Shown here: piece after piece, positions 58,401 to 64,000 of the stretch
Layout: every line of letters begins with the position of its first letter
Numbering within the stretch: position 1 is the stretch's first letter
Assembly: GCA_946699065.1 (NCBI GenBank)
Contig: CAMPDV010000867.1
Coordinates: forward strand, 108,750 to 172,749
Origin: Loxodes magnus
Taxonomy: Eukaryota; Ciliophora; Karyorelictea; Loxodida; Loxodidae
Length of the DNA: 64,000 nucleotides
Reading direction: 5' to 3'
Position numbers and translations under genes: made by a program
Notes under the pieces: generated by a model
What the model saw: the letters and a program-made list of their open reading frames with translations, nothing else
Database searches by the model: none
What the model was told of the DNA's origin: nothing

Positions 58401-60648
58401 GTAATTGTATGAAAAGCAATCATCTTCAAATTAATTTCAGCAAGTATAATACTCTCTTGGAAAAATGTCTTTAGCTCCTAGCATAAATATTGAAAAAATA
58501 GCATGAGCTAGCAGAGCAAAAGGTATAACCTTTTGAAAAAGCAGATGTATTTAATTCGTAATCTTTAGAGGCTTCTTGTAGAAGTTAAAGAATAAGTATC
58601 TATCTAATAAATACTATACTAAAAGAGAAAAAAAACCGAAAATAATTAGTATTGGTATTCCAGCTGAGTATATCATAATTGTAAATATGATAGCCATCAT
58701 GAACGAGCTTTGCTCAACTACATTAAATTCAGGTCTTGTTATGACATAGTAATGAAGTTAATTTTTTTATTGCCTTTTATCATATCAATCAAAAAATTTC
58801 TTAAAAATTATCTTTTCAAAGGTAGGCCAAAAAATAGCTATGAATATACTTGTAGTAATCCCTCTTCCAATTTCTACATACCAGTCTCTTGTAAAGTCTC
58901 CGTGTGATTTCGTACTTGAAACAAAAATAGTAAAAGTTTAATTGAAAAACTGGAATAAAAACATCTTAAATCCGATACTAAGATCCGCTTCAACTTTATC
59001 TTGCTTTCTTTATCAATTGTTTAGTCTTTTTAAAGTTCGTACTATGAATCTATTGAAAAAAGTAACAACAACTCCTACTCCTATTAAAATGGCTCAATAT
59101 TTAATCAGTTCATTTTTATAATCTTAACAAATTTCTGCTTTTGTACTAACTTCATAAAATAAATCTACATTATTCATTTAGCCACACCAGCAATAATATC
59201 CCAAAGTATTTTATCTGCCTTAGTAAATCTAAGGTCCTTTTTCCTTTTCGAGATCCTGAAGCTTTTAATTTGTATTATAGAATAATTTTTCATTTACTCT
59301 TTTATAATACTATTCACATTAAAAGTCCGTAGGAAAATCATTGCTTTTGGCTTAATCTATTCCTCAAACGATAATTATTGTTATAGCAATTATAGCAGAT
59401 GAAATTAAAGTAACAGCTCAAGAGTACAGTTTTCCTTTTCAATATGATACTTCGAGATTTTCCCAAATGATAACTGAAGGATCTTTTGCTTCTTCAATGC
59501 ATAGAGGATATTTTTCATCTCATTTAAGCTTTCAGGACTAAAACCAAGTGAAAAATTTTGTTTTTCTATAATCTTTTACACATTTTATTTTATCCTATTT
59601 ATTTTTAAAAACGACGAATACTTTGACGATATCTTCAATTTTCTCCTTATTTTTCTTTTTAATCGCTAGATTTTCAATTTTATTTTTAATTTCCATTTTG
59701 AGTTCATTTAGTAACTTTTCATCTCTCTTTTTAAAATTAAGTTTAAGGATGTCCAAAAATCTTTTTAAGAAAGCATTTAATTTACTTCTTTTTAGATCAT
59801 CAAGCTGTTTTATTTCATCTTCGATATCTGCCAACTTATCAGAATATTATAAAAGATTGTGTTTAGCGTTTCCTATTACTACTTCATGCACTTCTCCATA
59901 TCTACTTTAGAAAAAATCTTTTATTTATTATTCATCTATTCCTTACTTTGGTAGCCCTCTTATCTAAATCGCGTAGTCACAGATGCTTTCTTCATCCTTA
60001 CTTATGATTTAATTAGTTCTTTTTCTATAAGCAATTAGAAAAATTAGAAAAACTAAGCTTTGGAAAAAATCTATAAGACCAATTTAAAGATTTCGTTTTC
60101 TAGTTCTGTCCAAAATATCATCTTCATAAGATTTCTATTGCTGATCTCTATCAAGAGATTTAAGTACGTTTTCGATATCTATATCATGATTTTTGTACCA
60201 TTAGTATTAATACTTGTCTTTATCAGCATTGTTCTTTATTTCTTTCGTTTAATTAAAAACCCAAAAATATTCAATACTATTCCCAGTATCTAAGTTCCCT
60301 ATATTATAGCTTTCGAGGATTCCACTTGTTGTTTTGCTAAAGAAACTTCCTTTATAATTGATTCAAATCTTTGGTATACTTAAAAGACTTATAACGAAAA
60401 AGGTTTAAAACAAGAAAGCGAGCTCAATCGAAATAAAGCTAAATTCCTACACCATGTTCTTTAAATTCGCTTCCTTTTGCTCTTTGTCAAAAGCAGAATC
60501 TCTTTTCTTTCTCTTGATTTTACTTATTTTAAACTTCCTAGTTCTTATTTTCTTCAGCTATAGTTTTTTTGGTTTGATTTTCCTTATCTAGTTACTAAAG
60601 TTTCATCTCTTCTTGAATTGGTGCCTCCTCTACCTCAGAGCTTTCCAT
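55405..60648 (-). CDS. OSCA/CSC1/TMEM63-like channel fused to about 20 Notch-type (LNR) repeats
   Basis: About 1,740 codons, start ATG 60648, stop TGA 55407-55405. The N-terminal half has the OSCA/CSC1 plan. It shows HGVGIQLYF with a first membrane region, a cytosolic RRM-like part (DYAIQIRGLP near residue 224, VFVVFKNK later), DPSVIIWENLEVS (near 394) before the pore-side spans, and a long polytopic region (RPEFNVVEQSSFMMAIIFTI, YSAGIPILIIFGF, VIPFALLAHAIFSIFML). From about residue 773 come 20 cysteine modules of the type GDGFCDxxCNxxxCxYDGGDC, as in Lin12/Notch repeats, which bind calcium in known proteins. One more span (GILMITIILIFIVYSL, about 1499) and a Glu/Lys/Ser-rich tail follow. A 17-nt intron lies at 55983-55999. 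A one-base frame change near 60.43 kb, between LYFDW and TFFVISLLSIPKI, is not explained by an evident intron. Confidence 0.85.
55983..55999 (-). other. 17-nt spliceosomal intron
   Basis: Minus strand GTAATTTTTTATTTTAG. Removing it joins ITENM to TKNLRASYKQENNPEYKKRT and keeps the tail in frame down to the TGA stop. Without removal the tail shifts out of its coding frame. Confidence 0.8.
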
Positions 60649-60681
60649 ATTATTTAATTAAGAAAAAAAATTTGAATTTAA
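60649..60681. promoter_or_regulatory. 33-bp bidirectional intergenic region
   Basis: Only 33 bp of A/T-rich sequence, including TTAATTAAG and an A-run, separate the minus-strand channel gene start (60648) from the plus-strand start (60682). Promoters and 5' ends of both transcripts must overlap or lie within the genes. Confidence 0.5.
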
Positions 60682-61486
60682 ATGAAAAAATGGAGGATTC
60701 TAAAGTTATTCAAAGGCTTATCTTTTGATCAGTTACTACTAATAGCATCTAATTTTCTTCTTCATCCTCACTAGTCCATTTAAACAACGATGAGTGGTTC
60801 AATATGCATAAAAATAAACTATCATTGTCCATATTTCGTGAGTGGAAATTGCTAACTGTCAAGTTTTATAAACGCATATTGTTAAAGGGTTAGATAGCGG
60901 CAAATTGATTAGATGGCGGCAAACTAAATTTAAAGTATAAGGGAGAAAGATTAACTAAAAGAAGAATATAAAAAGGTAATTGAAACACTTTTTCTTAGTT
61001 AGAAGTTGGGAAATTTAAGATCTTTTCTTTGCTAGTGTATAAACTGAGAATCAATATTTAGACATAATCTTTAAATTAGTAAGCAGAAGCTTAGTGAATT
61101 ACTTCATTTCTACCAAAAATACGGAATAGGAAAATATTCTAGCACAACAAAACTTCTTTTCTTCATCTTCTAAGGTTCATACGATAAAAAATTGACTGAT
61201 GGAAAGATTTAATTTAAGTATAGTACAAAAATTAAGGTTTTGATAAGAAGCAAGATTTATCAAAAGCTGGAGTGAAATAAGAGATCGAGTATAGCTTGAA
61301 AGAATTATTTACAATCCATTTGTGTCAGAACTAGCAAGCGTTAGCAAAAGTACTTTAGTTAATAATCAAGAAAATATTTTCAAGAACAGCGAAAAAAATA
61401 GTATGATAACCTCAGTTCTTTAGTTTAACGACGAGAGAATATTTCTTCATATTAATTATCTCTTTCAAAATAAAACTTTAATCTAA
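60682..61486 (+). CDS. hypothetical basic protein
   Basis: ATG at 60682 gives MKKWRILKLFKGLSFDQ and about 265 codons. The best part is 60935-61440: REKDQLKEEYKKVIETLF, SELLHFYQKYGIGKYSSTTK, FQGSYDKKLTDGKIQFKYS and a Lys/Arg/Gln-rich end. The strand is purine-rich. A second ATG at 60691 lies in a poorer frame. No family is recognised. The 3' end is uncertain because no TGA closes the frame near the drop in coding character. Confidence 0.5.
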
Positions 61487-61599
61487 ATCATAAACTTTAA
61501 AGTATATACATCAATATTATCTATGGGCTCATATATATTTCATATGATATAAAAGTAGGTTTAATTGATTAGTTAATTAAATTAAATTAAATAAAATAT

Positions 61600-64000
61600 G
61601 AAGACTAAGAAAAAGAGATTGTTATAGCCTTTTCTCTCTAAATGAGAAAAATGGTTATGAGAGTATTAGAACTTGATAGCTAAAAGACTTAAAAAAGATC
61701 TTCTTTTATTTCTCCTAAAATAAGAAAAGTTACTTACGTTTTTTGTGCAAGCTTGTCTTTCCTAATCAATTTAGCGATCTCTTGCTATTAAGTTTCAAAA
61801 GTACCTTATTGGAACTTTAAATACTGATATTTATTCATTAAAAAGGTAGTTTTCCATCACTGCTTAACTAAATGAAAAACTTTCACGCGTAAAATTATCC
61901 ATAATTTTACTTATTGGTTAGGAAATATACGCTTCCACTCATAAAGCTCGGTTTTAGAATATAGTGCTTTCATAACAAAAGCAAGTGTAAAAAATTACCG
62001 GGTAAATTCTTATAGAGCTCATGTTTACTTTTCAATTTAGCTTTAAAAAGAATCGTAGCTTTCTTCAATCAATCTCTTGATCGGCCTCTTGCTTGCTGTT
62101 CCTAGCAATTTAAATTTCAAGCATTTTTAAATATATATCTATGTTGCAAACTTGTAATATTGGACCTAACACCTAATATTTACTTCCTATAGAAACTGAA
62201 TCTCCTCGCTTGCTTTGTTTACCCAGCTTTCTTCGACTCTATTTTAATTCTTATTATATCGCATTCCTTGATTTTCTAAACTAAAAATGGTCTAATCTTA
62301 GATATTCCAAAGAAACAGTTTGATTATCCAATAGCACTTTATTCTAATTTTGATCCAAATCAGAAAAGCTTTAAATTTCCTCAATCTATATGCAAAGATT
62401 TACCTCATCAATTTCCTAACTATCAATACTTTCTTGTCCAAACAATTTCCATCATGATCAAAATTTAATTTATAAGCTACTAATAAGAAATAACCATAAT
62501 TAAGAAAATAATTATAAGCCTCGAAGTCTTATACAGTTATAATGCTTAATTCAAAAATAGTTATTATTAAGCTATTTCCTTTTTAGTTATATTTGATATA
62601 ATTATTTTCATCATTAGATCTATATAAGTTTTGTGATAATTATTAGAGACTTTTTTAACCCATTTTTAGATGGTATATTTCTTAAGCTTATGTAGCGCTT
62701 TGGTTGTTTATACGAAAGCATGTGATAAATATACTGTCTAGTATGATTGAAAAAGAAGCTTAATTTTTGAGTTATCGTTTTGATATTCTTCAAGCTAAAT
62801 TTTAGAGTGCTATCTATAATCATTTTATCTTTGTATTCCTATATCTTAATTTTAGTCCTATATCTATTTTTCTTTCTTTAGTCTTCTAAAAGTTTCCTTA
62901 ATATCTAGTATAAGATAAACCTATAAATGAAAGAAAAGCCCTTAAGTCCTTTTATTGTCTTCGCCTATAAATAATTCTACTCTGAAGTATTTTCAGTCTG
63001 TATCTTAGTTTCCCTCTAGTAGCTTTTCCAGTCAATTTATATGATATAAGCTGCTTTATCTTCTTCAAGATAGATCAAGATATAGTTATTTATGAAAATC
63101 TGAAGATCAGACAAAGAGAATTAATTTCCATTCTAATCGATAAAATTGCAAAGCTTGGCTTAGTCTGAGTATTATCGTACTAGAGGCTTAGAATAAGAGA
63201 GAGATAAATCGAGATATGATAGAATAGTAAATCCTTTGAAAGATATTTGATTTAGTATTAGAATCTTCTAACACCAAATTTAAATCAGCTATACCTTTCA
63301 TAGCTAATTCAGCATCTATAAGATACTTAGAATATAACCACCTTTTTAAGAGTATCAGTAGAAGATTGAACCTTGATAAACTAAAACTTTTTGGTAGTTA
63401 TGTAATATTAACCGTTCTAGTAAGAAAAGAGAACAAAAAACACTGAAGATATCGCCTGTCAAGTAAATAAGATATATATCAAGGTGAGAAGAGTATAACT
63501 CAGATGCTTGTTTAACTTAATGGTAATAATTAAGATAAAAGAACTCAAGGGTAAAAGGAAAACAACGATATACAAGAGTGCTAAATATATAAGCTTAAGA
63601 GATATTTGATCATGACTTTATTATCAGTTTTTGTCATCGTTTTGTTTTTAAAAGTCTCTCTTTCCAAAAAATAAATCTCCCAAAAAAATCCTTAAATATA
63701 GTTAAAAAGGAAATTTTCATTAAAATAGGTTAAGTTTATACATCAGGAAAATCAGTCTAAGCTATACATTCATCATAAGTATAAATTCTGATTTTCGAGT
63801 TATAAAGTTAATTATTCGCCAACTTTCTATCGTTAAATTTTTCTTAGGTATGTTTCAATCTGTCATGGTTTTATAGCAAACCTGAATAAAATTAAGGGTA
63901 AAAGCTTGCTGGTGTTTATTTTGACTAAGGTAAAGATATAAAAGGAATATAATATTAAAGCAAATGCTGATTGATCTTGTAGTATATTACTTAAAAATTA
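61600..64000 (-). CDS. minus-strand coding region, incomplete at window edge
   Basis: Coding-quality segments on the minus strand include LKMLEIQIARNSKQEADQE and FTRESFSFSQAVMENYLFNE (about 61850-62130). Others are SQEIDEVNLCIQIEEIQSFS (about 62400) and LKFSLKNIKTITQKLSFFF with following Lys-rich helices (62620-62830). Several frames compete between 62900 and 63400, so introns or frame breaks are likely and I cannot give a single reading. A short stretch near 63150 resembles one at 52960 in the gene at 51010-53979, which hints at kinship. The function is unknown. Confidence 0.4.

Noticed and set aside
1-64000. CRISPR arrays, telomeric repeats, ribosomal or transfer RNA genes
   Set aside because: I looked for regularly spaced direct repeats, C4A2/C4A4-type telomere runs and conserved RNA cores and found none.

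Overview
The window reads as nuclear DNA of a ciliate that uses TAA and TAG for glutamine and TGA for tryptophan, while some of the same triplets still end genes. Almost no long gene is open under the standard code, but long conserved proteins appear once all three triplets are read as sense. The base composition is extremely AT-rich, and two introns of only 17 nt (GT...AG) restore reading frames exactly. Together these point to a heterotrich such as Condylostoma (code 28) or a karyorelict such as Loxodes (code 27). The genus cannot be settled from sequence alone.

Left part (1 to about 44 kb). This is a repeat-rich landscape of very AT-rich spacer. It holds at least a dozen copies, whole or decayed, of a retroposon-type coiled-coil protein, many with a CCHC zinc knuckle; several end in short (TTTAA)n-like runs. 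Seven short elements share one 3' hairpin but have different bodies, which fits SINEs. Two further repeat families (1347/4768/28876 and 1083/13993) have no recognised origin. A 1.05-kb inverted repeat bounds 1-7458 and a smaller one bounds 10.77-13.77 kb. Host-like genes in this part are a RING/coiled-coil/Kelch gene (7540-9084), its frame-broken paralogue (41407-42952, minus), and an unrecognised 934-residue protein with a 17-nt intron (23683-26504).

Middle (44.3-50.9 kb). A LINE-type retrotransposon carries one uninterrupted frame of about 2,170 codons: a very long glutamine-rich coiled coil, then an APE-type endonuclease, a reverse transcriptase and a C-terminal Cys/His knuckle. A strong hairpin follows the frame.

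Right part (51-64 kb). This part is gene-dense and looks like host sequence. It holds an unrecognised minus-strand gene (about 51.0-53.98 kb), a plus-strand gene diverging from it (54219-55283), a 5.2-kb minus-strand gene, a plus-strand gene starting only 33 bp from that gene's start (60682), and minus-strand coding sequence running to the window edge. The 5.2-kb gene (55405-60648) is the most striking object here. It encodes an OSCA/CSC1/TMEM63-like membrane channel whose extracellular side continues into about 20 Lin12/Notch-type cysteine repeats, a further membrane span and a charged tail. With three reassigned stop codons every frame is nominally open, so strand and frame were chosen by conserved motifs, paralogue agreement, low tryptophan frequency and purine-rich coding strands. 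Ends of unrecognised genes are therefore approximate.
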